Below are positions 20,388 to 30,000 of a stretch of 30,000 nucleotides of DNA, one piece after another. The translations under genes and the position numbers were made by a program. This stretch comes from Neocallimastix lanati (nom. inval.) (taxonomy: Eukaryota > Neocallimastigomycota > Neocallimastigomycetes > Neocallimastigales > Neocallimastigaceae), in the NCBI GenBank assembly GCA_016946835.1, contig JACVTC010000020.1, positions 867,501-897,500 of the forward strand, read 5' to 3'. Each line of letters begins with the position of its first letter. Position 1 is the stretch's first letter. Below the pieces are notes generated by a model that saw only the letters and a list, made by a program, of their open reading frames with translations, made no database searches and was not told where the DNA came from.

Positions 20388-21878
20388 ATAAAGTGAAGAA
20401 AAATTTAAAAAATTTTTTTTTATTAATGAGAGAAGTTAGAAAAAAAAAAAAAAAAAAAAAAAACGAAACAAAAATAAAAAAAAAATATAAATTATAAAAA
20501 TATTATTAATTCAAAAATAGATTATATGAAAGAAAGAAAAGAAGTAAAATTAAAAAAAAAAAAACATCAAAAATACATAATAAGAGAGAAAATCATTAAT
20601 AGATAAATATAAATCTTAATATATGAATTCAATTTGATAAAATCATAATTTATATTCTTTTAATGAAAAGGTTATTATTTTTACAATGAAAATACAAAAA
20701 AAAATATATATATAGTATTAAATCAAATCACAATCAATATATACCATTAAAAATATAATGAAAAAAGGGAAGTGTAAAAAGAGAAAAAAGAAGATAAAAA
20801 AAAAAACTTTTAAAGTTATTTTCAAAATGCTGGATATTATTGAATATTACACATATTATTTTTTTTATCTTTTTTTTTAAAATATGTATACATATATATA
20901 ATTTTTATACTTGACTCATCCCTTTACCAGATACATACCATATAATGATTTTTTAATTATAATAAATTAATATATTATTTTTTTTTTGTATTATTTTTTT
21001 GCTTAGATATAACTTATTTTATTAAATGAATTATAAAAGTTTATTTACAGTATGATTTTACTCAAATTTATTTTCTTAAAAAATCATCCATTATTAAAAA
21101 CCTAATTTGTAAATATTTATGTTAATAGTTTATCATGTATTTATAATATCAAAAAAATATATATATTTTTTTATAAAGCTACGGTGTATCTTCATAATGT
21201 ATGATTGATTGTTAACATAAAATCTTGTAAAAAAAAAAAACAATTCATCAACAAAAACAAAAATCATATTTTTAAAAAACAAACGAACAAACCAAAAAAT
21301 ATATATATATATAAAATTCGATAAATGAAACATTAAAAAAAGAAAAAGAAAAAAAAATAATAATAATTTAAGCATTAAATTAAACATAAATTAATAATAA
21401 TAATAATAGTAATAGAAAAAAAAAAAAAAAAAAATTATAGAGAAAATGTAGTTATATTTTTATCATATTATTATAAAATATAATTATATTATCAAATATA
21501 TATTATAGAGCATAATTAAAAAAAATAATAATAAATTAAAAATTATTTCGAAATAAAAAAACGGAATATTTACCCTTTTTATTTTTATTAATGATTTATT
21601 TATTTATTTATTTTTATTTTTATTTTATTTAAAAATGAAAGAAAAGTAAGTAAATAAAATTCATAAAAAAGAAATAAAAATCATTCTTGTGGTTTTATTT
21701 CATTTAATTTTTAAATATATTTATTTTTTTTAAAAAAAAAATTATATTTATTTAAGAATAAAATTATTAATATAAAGCAGATGAAAATAAAATGAAAAAA
21801 AAAAAAAAAAAAAAAAAAAAAATAAGTAAAAATCAAAATAGTATTTAAAAAAAAAAAAAAAATAAAATAAAATAAAAT

Positions 21879-21913
<35 letters not shown>

Positions 21914-22017
21914 AATAAAAATAAAAAATAAAAAATAAAAAATAAAAAAATTAAATATTATAACTTATATATAAAGAATTAATCTATTATATCCTCATTA
22001 TTTATCCTTACCAAACA

Positions 22018-22071
<54 letters not shown>

Positions 22072-22141
22072 AAAAAAAAAAAAAATAAATAAATAAAAAA
22101 ATAAAAAAATAAATATATTTATAAAATTTATGGCTTTGGGT

Positions 22142-22180
<39 letters not shown>

Positions 22181-22300
22181 CTTTTCTTTTATTTTTATTT
22201 TTTTTTTTTTTTTTCCCCTTTATTTTTAATGGCTTTGGGTGTTTTTTTTTTTTTTTTTTTTTTTTTATTCTTTCCTTTCTTACTTTTTCTTTTTTTTTTT
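20388..22300. other. gene-free AT-rich 3' flank of the phosphatase
   Basis: No coding segment is supported here. The stretch contains poly(A) runs (about 20440-20463, 21418-21434, 21797-21822, 22019-22085), T runs (about 22143-22180 and 22200-22214) and unstructured AT sequence. AATAAA-like polyadenylation words begin immediately after the stop codon but are too frequent to be informative. A short less AT-rich patch at about 20911-20945 encodes nothing I can recognise on either strand. The phrase ATGGCTTTGGGTG followed by a T run occurs twice, at about 22130 and 22229. Confidence 0.6.
21858..21955. repeat. (AAAAT)n / (AAAAAT)n microsatellite
   Basis: A run of AAAAT pentamers passes into mixed AAAAAT and AAAAATAAAAAAT units with no other sequence between them. 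It is simple-sequence DNA with no coding potential on either strand. Confidence 0.85.
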
Positions 22301-23840
22301 TTTTGAAGAATGCATTAATTTATTCATTTCGGTAAGAGAAATTTGCCAAAAGAAGATAAATTTCAAGGAGAATTCATAAGATTTAGCCTTTTTTTTTTTT
22401 TTTTTTTTTTTAGATATTAAAAAAAAAAAAAAGCTTAGGATTCCGTTCCTATATTTTAACATTCTTGGATAATGCTAAATTTATATCATTATGTGGAGTC
22501 GGTGGTTAAATGGTTTGGATTTTCCTTTGTAATTTATATACTTCATCTTTCCCCAATGATGGAACCTAAACTGTAGGGTTTCTGAGGGGATTAGCATATA
22601 GTATAATAATAATAAAAAATTTTTTTTAAATTATTTTTTTCAATTTATATAAAATTGGTAAAACAAATTCAGAAAAACAACGACTATCTTAGACATAATT
22701 CTACTATGAGTACTTATGCCCTATCTCGAGATCTAAGCATCTCCCTCCTATTGCTGGTATCTTCGCAGCCTTACAGATTAAATCTTTTGCAAAATGGAGT
22801 AAATCAAACTATATTATAAAGGATCTTATTAAATCTATTCCCAAAATGCCTTAATTATTCCTTGGACTAAAGAATCATTAATTAATACTGGTCTATTTTG
22901 GTGTATCAGCTCCTTCTCTAAAAATGGTAAAACAAGTTCAGAAGACAATGACTATATTAGACATAATTCTACTATGAGTACTTATGCTTTATCTCGAGAT
23001 CTAAGCATTCCTCCTATTGCTGGTGTCTGCGCAGCCTTACAGATTAAATCTTTTGAAAAAATGGAGTAAATCAAACTATATTATAAAGGATCTTATTAAA
23101 TCTATTCCCAAAATGCCTTAATTATTCCTTGGACTAAAGAATCTAGAACTTTGTACAAAAAAAAAAAAAAATCAAAAAATGTAAATGTGTAAATGTGTGT
23201 GAAATATGATGATATTTTAGAAACGTTACTGGAAATCAGTTTCCAAATTTCAAGGTATATAAAGGTCAAAACTACGATAGTAACAAGTTCTCAAATAATA
23301 AAGCTATAATTAAACTTAGCCTTAAATATCCCCAATTCAACTTAGGATTTTCCATGGATTATACGTTTACGCAATGGTTATAAATACAATACTACCATTG
23401 CTATTAGAATGGGTAGAGTTTCAGAAGATTGTTCCCCAAGACTTGCCCCTGTTGTGGCGAAGGTAATCAATCTTTTGAGCATTAGATTTTTAAATCCGAT
23501 GCTCTTGCATCTTTTTTTTTTTTTTTTTAGATGGAATTCTTTAAATTTCATCGATGATCTCTCTATGTTTTTATTCCTTAGGAAGATTAGAGCGTTTAAA
23601 TCTTCTTTCTTCCTATGACTCTATTTCTGATTTTGAAGATTATATCAATCATTTTATATATATACTTGTTCCTTCTTGGTGGAACTTTAGCTTTAAATGA
23701 GCTACATTTTGATAGTAGGGAACAGAGACAATATTAAATGAACTACTTTTCAAAAGTTCATCTGAGTCACCTATTCCAAAAAATGGTGGGCTTTGCGGAA
23801 TTCTTAACTAGCCCAATACCTATCATAAGTTGTTCGTTTT
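22300..23840 (+). mobile_element. decayed LINE, copy E (RT part plus C-terminus)
   Basis: EECINLFISVREICQKKINF (22304-22363) is the RT block after GFRNH. DLA, a T run, RY, an A run and KA-DSVPIF (about 22380-22457) follow, corresponding to YVAFLDLKKAYDSVP. GVGG...FLCNLYTSSF continues to about 22555. The YxDD palm block is missing between about 22620 and 22650. The C-terminal domain then appears: STYALSRDLSIPPIAG twice, KYPQFNLGF (about 23324), the zinc-finger-like CPCCGEGNQSFEH (23444-23482) and an open 40-codon stretch at 23578-23700 ending ILVPSWWNFSFK. A tail reading MVGFAEFL may follow at about 23782. Stops and frameshifts throughout; not functional. Confidence 0.82.
22651..23143 (+). repeat. 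268-bp-period tandem duplication inside the LINE C-terminus
   Basis: Copies at 22651-22876 and 22921-23143 both contain CTACTATGAGTACTTATGC, CTATCTCGAGATCTAAGCAT or its variant, and GGATCTTATTAAATCTATTC. They have diverged at perhaps a dozen positions, so the duplication is older than the 109-bp one at 558. The 44-base segment between copies (22877-22920) is not duplicated downstream. Confidence 0.9.
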
Positions 23841-24155
23841 GAGCTATTATTTAATAGTTATTCCAAATTACCAAACTTAAAAAACCAAGAGCGTCGACGT
23901 CGTTACCGATAAGGCATAATGATCATACAGGAATCATCATCTATTTCCACGAAGGGTGAATATCGCCCTAGTAGTTCAATAAATGATGAATCCCGGGTTT
24001 AGGGGGGAGAGAGAGAGAGAGTTTAGTGGACACCACACTATTCTATTTTAATGGTGTTACTTTTAGGTTTTATTCCTTTTTTTTTTTTTATTGGTTAGAA
24101 AGGGAAAAAAAAAATTCCCGCATAGTACAACTTGACGAAATACATAGTATTTTTG

Positions 24156-24190
<35 letters not shown>

Positions 24191-24470
24191 TTTTATTTTT
24201 TTTTTATTTTTAATTTAGTTTTAATTTATAATGTAATTTTCACCTACATGTATTTTTTTTATAATAAGATTAATAAATTTATGGAAGTGTATTCTCTTCC
24301 CTGTCTAAAAAAACAAAAAAAAAAAAAAAAAAATTGATTGATTGCCAACATCACATCGATATGGTTTAGGAACAGTACTATTAGTAGTCCTATTATATTT
24401 ATTTCAGATACAGATATACCCACTCACAGAGACTATAGAGAGTAATTTTTTTTTTTTTTTTTTGGTTTTA
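23841..24470 (+). mobile_element. LINE-to-LINE junction segment with block repeats
   Basis: Lies between the tail of copy E and the endonuclease of copy F. Holds (AG)n at 24006-24021, GAGAGTTTAGTGG (24014, matching 2861) and GATATGGTTTAGGAACAGTA (24358, matching 2701). T runs are near 24079 and 24160-24187, and an A run near 24314. The stretch 23885-24000 is richer in G/C (AAGAGCGTCGACGTCGTTACC) and may be LINE 5' or ORF1 sequence; I could not place it. Confidence 0.5.
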
Positions 24471-24911
24471 TTATTTTAGATTTAAATGGTGATCATGTTT
24501 ACTACACTACATATACTATACAAATAGGTAATGTTACCAAGGATGATAGATATCCATGTAAAGTAACACTTCTCAACTACCAATATTTCCAGAAAAGAAT
24601 GGATCCAAATATACCAGGTTGCGGAGGTTTTATTTCTTGGGTATCCATGTCTTGTGTCAAGTAGTCCTTTGAAAATCATTCCTATACTCATCTTGTTTTC
24701 TTTAACGACATACAGTCTATGGAATCACTCTAAATGTTCTGTAGGTAATGTCTATATTCCCACTAAGGAACACTCATTACAAGTCTGACATGCATTTTCT
24801 GAAGTTTTCACTACGGCTAAAGAATCACACACTAATCATCCATCTATTTCTTCTTGGAGACTTTAACATGAACATCGCTGGTTTACAGAATAAATTAAAC
24901 CAACATTAACC

Positions 24912-25244
24912 TTGGTAACTGGTTTATTCTTCCAATTAATAATAATGGTTCCCCTATTTCATGGACTAGAGATAGAATATTCATCAGATTTTGATCACAG
25001 TAAATTTGAGATTTTTAGTGAAGAATTAGGAAATGTCGAACTTTCATTAGATTGTATAATTGAAAAGTTCATTAAAACTACAAAGTCCATTACTAAGGAT
25101 TTATCGATTAAAACAATAACAATAAATTATTATCTTCTAACAGATGAAAAATTAAAAGCATGGAATACTCATTATAAATTTCTAGTGTCAGATTCTTTAG
25201 GTCATAGTCTTTTAAAAAAAAAAAATTTTATAAAAAATTCTTGA
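24912..25244 (+). pseudogene. longest open stretch of LINE copy F (endonuclease-RT linker)
   Basis: A 110-codon open stretch. Its N-terminal part is out of frame with the endonuclease (GDFN) upstream. From about residue 20 it reads the element's own protein: SSDFDHSKF (the endonuclease C-terminal DH region), LDCIIEKFIKTTKSITKDL and LKAWNTHYKFLVSDSLGHSL. The frame ends at an A run (25213-25223), after which another frame continues with FLRDSDSLRNFWKSKATRMR. This is part of the LINE relic, not a separate gene. Confidence 0.6.
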
Positions 25245-25461
25245 GAGATTCTGATTCACTTAGGAATTTTTGGAAATCCAAGGCAACAAGAATGAGAAAT
25301 TAATCAAGATATTAAGATATTAGTGATGAAGAAAATTAACGAGACCATCTCATCTACCTGAACAATATGGATTTCGTTAATTGAGAAGAATGAATAGGGT
25401 TACTACACTTCATTAAGAATTATATATCAGAGACTTAAAATTTGAAAATAAATATAATTAA

Positions 25462-25464
<3 letters not shown>

Positions 25465-25509
<45 letters not shown>
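25465..25509 (+). repeat. long poly(T) run in LINE copy F
   Basis: More than 40 uninterrupted T residues, among the longest homopolymers in the window. Similar runs are at 2345-2388, 25830-25869, 22143-22180 and 27469-27509 (T), and at 1069-1102 and 27019-27056 (A). Exact lengths may be uncertain if the assembly is from error-prone reads. Confidence 0.85.
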
Positions 25510-25510
<1 letters not shown>

Positions 25511-25831
25511 AACCTTAAAAAAAAGGAGTGTGTGACTCAGGTTCCCCATGTATAATGTTTTATTGAAAATTCATCATTTAAGTATCAGAGGAAAGTGTTA
25601 TAATTTTATTGAAAACCTATACTTATCTTCCAAGGCTTTATGTAAGGGCTGATGGAGAATAATCAGAAATCATTTAGTATTAAGAAAGGTGTTCGTCAAG
25701 GTTGTTCCCTCTCTCACCAATTTTTTGTTTTAACTTGTTCATTAATTGATATTGTTTTTTTTTTTTTTTTTAATAAATAAATATGATAAATATGGAATCT
25801 GTATTGATGATAAATACTTTGCTAGGGAGGT

Positions 25832-25871
<40 letters not shown>

Positions 25872-26193
25872 AGATGATATGGTGTAAAGTACTTCAACAA
25901 GATCGCAGCTTAAGAAATGGTTAAAATTTGCCAATAGATCGGATAGAAATAATGAAATGCTATTTGGTATCAATAAATAAATGCTGCAAGTGTTTAGTGT
26001 TAGTAAGTAGTACGTGAAGAAGTTTCTAAAAATTTCTTAATAATTAATGACCCTACCTTTTATCTTTCAAATCAATAGTTACCTAAAAAGAATTGCTATA
26101 CCTACCTATTTTTTTTTTTTTTTCAGCCTACAATTAATGCAAACTTTAATTTTTAATTATTTTATTCATTTATTAATTACATGAATATTTTTT

Positions 26194-26230
<37 letters not shown>

Positions 26231-27017
26231 AAAAAAATAGAATTAATATAAAAATATATATTATTTGTTCAATTTGAACATAATAATACTTAAAATAGTA
26301 ACATAAAATAAAAAGTAAAAGTAATAATCAAAAATAAAGTGTATAAATAAATTCATAAAAAAGTTCATAGCAACAAACCTCATCTCCCTATTACTTATTA
26401 GGGATTAGGGTTTGAGTTGACTATCTGAAAGAAATTATTATGGTCTTCTCCTTCAGAAGTATTGGCCCCTGCTAGCCTGTCTTACTGCATTTTCATCGTG
26501 GACACTCTATACCTACCTAGATGGTATCGTTTTCAAATGATTTAGAATTGAAACCGATCCATACAGAGAATGAATAATAAAATTAGAAAGGCACTTTATT
26601 CCATTAAAAAACATTTCTTTAAGAATCCTTATATTCCTATCCTTTATATATGAATGTTATTTCCTGCTATAACAATTAGGCAAGTTTTGTTTTATACACC
26701 TCATACTTGGATCAAACTAAGAAAGAATGAGAAATGTACAGATACTAGTTAATTCAGGATTATACCCGATTGAAGGATTTTCTAATGCGAATAGCTTTAC
26801 TTCCCTTTGTTATGTTTCTAGAAGAGCTTAATACTCCCTCCTCTTTCAGCGAAATGAGCATTTACTCAGGTACGATGTTTTTAAAAAATGGAAAAAACTC
26901 GAAATGTATTAATCTCTGTTTTACTCTGTGATATATCATATTGTAGAAGCCATGCATGAGATAAAAAAAAAAAAAAAAAAGGTAAAATTATAACAGACAA
27001 ATTAGATAAATATCCAT

Positions 27018-27056
<39 letters not shown>

Positions 27057-27057
<1 letters not shown>

Positions 27058-27147
27058 CAATTTTAAACTTTTACTGCGATAGATATATGGCAAGAAAAAA
27101 AAAAAAGCAATTTTAAACTTTTACTGCGATAGAGATATGGCAAGAAA
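27057..27147 (+). repeat. 50-bp tandem duplication bounded by poly(A)
   Basis: GCAATTTTAAACTTTTACTG, then CGATAGATATATGGCAAGAA, occurs at 27057 and again, with one change, at 27107. Each copy is preceded by an A run of very different length (about 37 versus 12). It lies within the C-terminal domain of LINE copy F and duplicates the reading AILNFYCDR(Y/D)MARK. Confidence 0.9.
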
Positions 27148-27465
27148 ATCAATCAAGATTAAGGTTTATAAGAAAAATAAATTTGAGAAAACAAGAGATT
27201 ACCTAAAGCTCAACTTTTTTAAGTATCCTGAATTTAGCATTGGTTTCGGATGGGTACGTCGCGCCACATATGAATAATACAAATTCATAAATTTGAGATT
27301 GGCGTTGCCCAAAGCTGCTAATATGGTTGAAGAAGACTGTCCAGAACGGTGACCTTGTTGTTATAGAAAAAATAGTAATCCTCGATTGAAACATTGGCTT
27401 GCCTAAGTACTATCTTTTCAGTGAATTTTGAATGAAATCTTTTAAGGATATTGAAATTCTTCATG

Positions 27466-27510
<45 letters not shown>

Positions 27511-27959
27511 TAATTAGCAAATATTGTCTAATATCAAATAGTAAAATGTAAACATTGTTATTACAGATAAAGAAATATGTAAAAAAAAAAATATGACGTG
27601 GTACCGATTATATAACTTCCTTCTTGATGGAAAAGATGCAGACATTATTAAGTTATATTATAAAAAAGAATTGAAAGAAGGGGGAGGAATATTTTGTTTA
27701 ATAACAAAATCGTTTCTGGTGATTATTCAAAAACGTCATTCCTGTTGCGATCTGCGTCTCTCTTTAACAATTTGATACATTAATGTTAAAAAAAAAATTC
27801 TTAAACGAGTAATACCTATTCTTTGAATTAATTAAGTTATTTTTATTTTTATTTTTTTTTTTTTTTTTTTTCATTTTTAATTTTGATAAATGCAATTCTT
27901 TATTATCTATGAAATCAATAATATCATTTTTTTTTCTTTTTTTTATATATATATATATA

Positions 27960-30000
27960 TTATTAAATAGATTAGTTTTTCTTTAAATAAGTCTATTCTC
28001 CATTGTATATGATTAATTGACTCAATGTTTGTATTTAACTCAGCTTCAGTAGTGCTTAAAGTACATATTTTTTAATAATCAGGATATTGGATTTTCTCCT
28101 TCAATTGTTAATAATTAAAAAAAAACATAAAGTTGATGTATAATTTCAAAATTAATATCATTATAGCTTGCATCATTAATAAATTTTTAATATCTTTTTT
28201 TTTTTTTTTTTTTTTTTTATTATTATTATTATAACGTAGCTTCAATTCTTTAGTTCCTTTAATATATTTTCATTTTTTAAATTTTTTTTCTTTTTTGGGA
28301 TTATTTGAAAGTCTAACCATAAAATTACTAGCGAAGGCTATATTAGGTCTCATTTACCTATAGAGATATATTGATTAGAGTACCTACAATGGACTATATA
28401 AAGTTAAATTGATTTCTTTTCCTTCTATTTCATTATTATTAAAAAATAGTTCCAGGTGATCAATTTTTTTTTATTGCTATTAAACAAATATATTTTTTGT
28501 TATCTATCTAACATTTTCTCAATATAAGCTCTTTGAGATAAACAGTAATTTTTCATCTTCATTTTTAATTATTTCAACCCTCTAAGATATATTTAGCATA
28601 ACCTATATCTTTACATTTTATATTATTCAAAAAAAAATAATTCATTTTTAATTATTTTTTTTAAAGTTATCTTATCCTATTATGAATAGGTCATCAACGT
28701 ATATCATCACAATTCTTTTTTTTTTGAAAATAAAAGAATATATATAGATCTAATTTTTGACTATACTACTCCCATGAAGTTAATATTTCTTTTTTTTTTT
28801 TTGGTGATTTCGTCATTCCATATCTTTGTGCTTTATTTTAATTTATAAATTGGCTTCTTTTTTTTTATTTTAATTTTTTATATTTTGTTTGATTCATTTA
28901 TACCCTTCACCAAAATATGGAATCTTCATATAAATATTTTCATTTAAAAAAATGGAAAATATATCAAGTTGATATATTTTCCATCTATTTATATTAGCGA
29001 TCTTAATCATTATTCTGGATATATCTGCGTTTAATGTAGGAACATAGGTTAAAAGCATAATCAATGTCTTCGATCAATTTTGGTATATCCTTTGGTAACT
29101 AATCAAGCTTTATATTTAATAATATTGTTATTTTTTATCATAATTATATAAAAAAGAACCCATCTACAACCTGCTATTGCTATATTATCTTCTTTATTTT
29201 TCAGCTACATTAAATTTATTTCTTTTTCTTTTAAACTGTTACTTTTCTATTTTTCTTTATTTTCACGGAATAAATGCTTTTTTAATATTTTTTAATGGTT
29301 TCTTTATTAGCTTCTAGATGATTAATAAATATATATTTTCAACAAAAAATTCAATTCCTTCAATTTAATTTCAAAATTTATGATACTTATTTATATTATA
29401 TAATTCTTCTAAATATAAATTATCATCATTGCTATCATCTTCAATTAAATTAAAGATTTCTAAATCAATTTTATTTAGGTGTTCAATATTATTTGTATTT
29501 CCAAATTTTTTTTTTAAGTATATTTAAATTATTCTTAAATGTTATTATCACTCAATGAATTATATTTTTTTTATACTTTTCATATTATACTATTGTTTTA
29601 ATTTTCTATTATATCTTCATTATATATTTTTTCTTTCTTTTTTACTTTTTTTTTTTTTTTATTAATAAATATCAATTTTTTTCCTTTTTTTTTTATTTTA
29701 TCTTAAGGAAAAGAAAAAAAAAGCTGTCTAATTCCCTTTTAAGCTTTCTATATCCCAGAAATATAAAATCAATGGATGGATAATTTTTTAATTAAATCCT
29801 TTTCAAAGAATATATTTTTTTTTCTAACTAATTATCTCTACCTTGGATATAGTTATATTTTCATTTTCATTATAATAATAATTGACTATTTCATATCCAT
29901 AATCCTTTTTTCACCTAAACAAGTGAAAATTCCATTTTTTATTATTCTTTTATTTTTTTTTTAGTTATAAGTTATAAAACTAGATCCTTTAAAAAGGAAT
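27960..30000 (-). mobile_element. decayed Ty1/copia retrotransposon pol (integrase end, RT, RNase H), truncated at window edge
   Basis: On the minus strand, reading from high to low coordinates: FLGYRKLKRE (about 29770-29730, the integrase-end FLGYS block), IDLEIFNLIEDDSNDDNLYL (about 29480), LVTKGYTKI (about 29104-29078), RWKIYQLDI (about 28990-28960), ENIYMKIPYFGEGY (about 28942-28901), IYVDDLFIIG (YVDD at 28690-28701), TRPNIAFASNFMVRLSNNP (about 28352-28295), DASYNDINFEI (28174-28142) and CTLSTTEAELNTNIESINH (about 28063-28007). This order is that of Ty1/copia pol (integrase before RT). Frameshifts, stops and homopolymers break it. No LTR was identified; the 3' end abuts the LINE copy F tail at about 27830-27960 and the 5' part lies outside the window. 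Confidence 0.85.
28952..28984. repeat. perfect 16-bp palindrome inside the copia RT
   Basis: ATGGAAAATATATCAA (28952-28967) and TTGATATATTTTCCAT (28969-28984) are exact reverse complements around a single G. One arm encodes the conserved WKIYQLDI motif; the other replaces the conserved KAAYLN-type sequence expected next. Confidence 0.88.

Larger units (their letters stand above)
24471..27830 (+). mobile_element. decayed LINE, copy F (endonuclease, RT, C-terminal zinc finger)
   Basis: Most complete LINE relic. The AP endonuclease has YIPTKEHSLQV (about 24755), LFLLGDFNMNIAG (GDFN at 24856-24867) and SDFDHSKF in an open stretch at 24912-25244. The RT has PEQYGFR (25357-25377), IRGKCYNFIENLYLSSKALC (about 25585), KGVRQGCSLS (25685-25714), YDKYGICIDDKYFARE (about 25782-25829) and FADDMV (25867-25884), then TRSQLKKWLKFANRSDRN and FGINK. 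The C-terminus has LELKPI, ARKSIKIKVYKKNKFEK, FSIGFGWVRRATYE, the finger CPER-stop-PCC...HW (27337-27397) and a tail LRSASLFNNLI (about 27744-27773). RT blocks before PEQYGFR are deleted. Dozens of stops, frameshifts and homopolymers; not functional. Confidence 0.85.

Noticed and set aside
20905-20945. Minus-strand reading WYVSGKGMSQV followed by a stop as a last exon
   Set aside because: Only 12 codons, no upstream exon or splice acceptor visible; likely chance in a slightly less AT-rich patch.
22280-22462. Minus-strand ORF with poly-Lys
   Set aside because: It is the antisense of LINE copy E, whose + strand reads conserved RT motifs.
22493-22520. tRNA-like D-arm word GTCGGTGGTTAAATGG
   Set aside because: No matching anticodon or T arm at the right spacing, and the stretch continues the LINE RT reading GVGG...FLCNLYTSSF.
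27203-27394. Minus-strand ORF of 63 codons
   Set aside because: Antisense of the LINE C-terminal domain (FSIGFGWVRR and the zinc finger read on the + strand).

Overview
This window is very AT-rich eukaryotic DNA with hundreds of long A or T runs, AT-only minisatellites and one clearly intact gene. Three things point to a fungus, most likely an anaerobic gut fungus (Neocallimastigomycota): the extreme base composition, a fungal-type (Msg5-like) MAP-kinase phosphatase whose catalytic domain carries a long Ser/Thr/Pro insertion, and surrounding relics of LINE and Ty1/copia retrotransposons. This assignment is an inference. A slime mould or another AT-rich protist is less likely, mainly because of the phosphatase family.

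Layout. Positions 1-2960 hold broken pieces of at least two LINE (non-LTR retrotransposon) copies on the + strand. Reverse-transcriptase motifs can still be read between poly(A) and poly(T) runs. Positions 2960-18710 are a gene desert of about 15.7 kb made of minisatellites, short AT repeats and a few hairpins. The array at 3347-4660 has a unit of about 56 bp; heptamer, 13-bp, 14-bp and 14/21-bp arrays follow. Positions 18711-20387 encode the phosphatase, a single-exon ORF of 558 codons. Positions 20388-22300 are again simple AT sequence. Positions 22300-27830 carry two more decayed LINE copies in tandem on the + strand. The first has part of the RT plus the C-terminus. The second has endonuclease, RT and a zinc-finger-like C-terminus, but an internal deletion. 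Positions about 27960 to the window end are a decayed Ty1/copia pol on the - strand (integrase end, RT with YVDD, RNase H), running off the right edge.

How the parts relate. The phosphatase is the only feature likely to have a cellular function; it probably acts on a MAP kinase. It has a candidate MAPK docking site at its N-terminus, about eight repeats of a PETPYxDT motif in the insertion, and an unusual Ser in place of the near-invariant His before the catalytic Cys. All retroelement copies carry stops and frameshifts. Many of their homopolymer runs lie where conserved lysine (AAA) or phenylalanine (TTT) codons would be, so the runs look like expansions of coding mini-runs rather than insertions. 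No tRNA, rRNA, CRISPR or prokaryote-like system was seen, and I found no convincing new biological system. The most notable signals are the phosphatase's atypical active site and repeats, the homopolymer expansion pattern, and a recurring ACCGTT/AACGGT hexamer in the desert.
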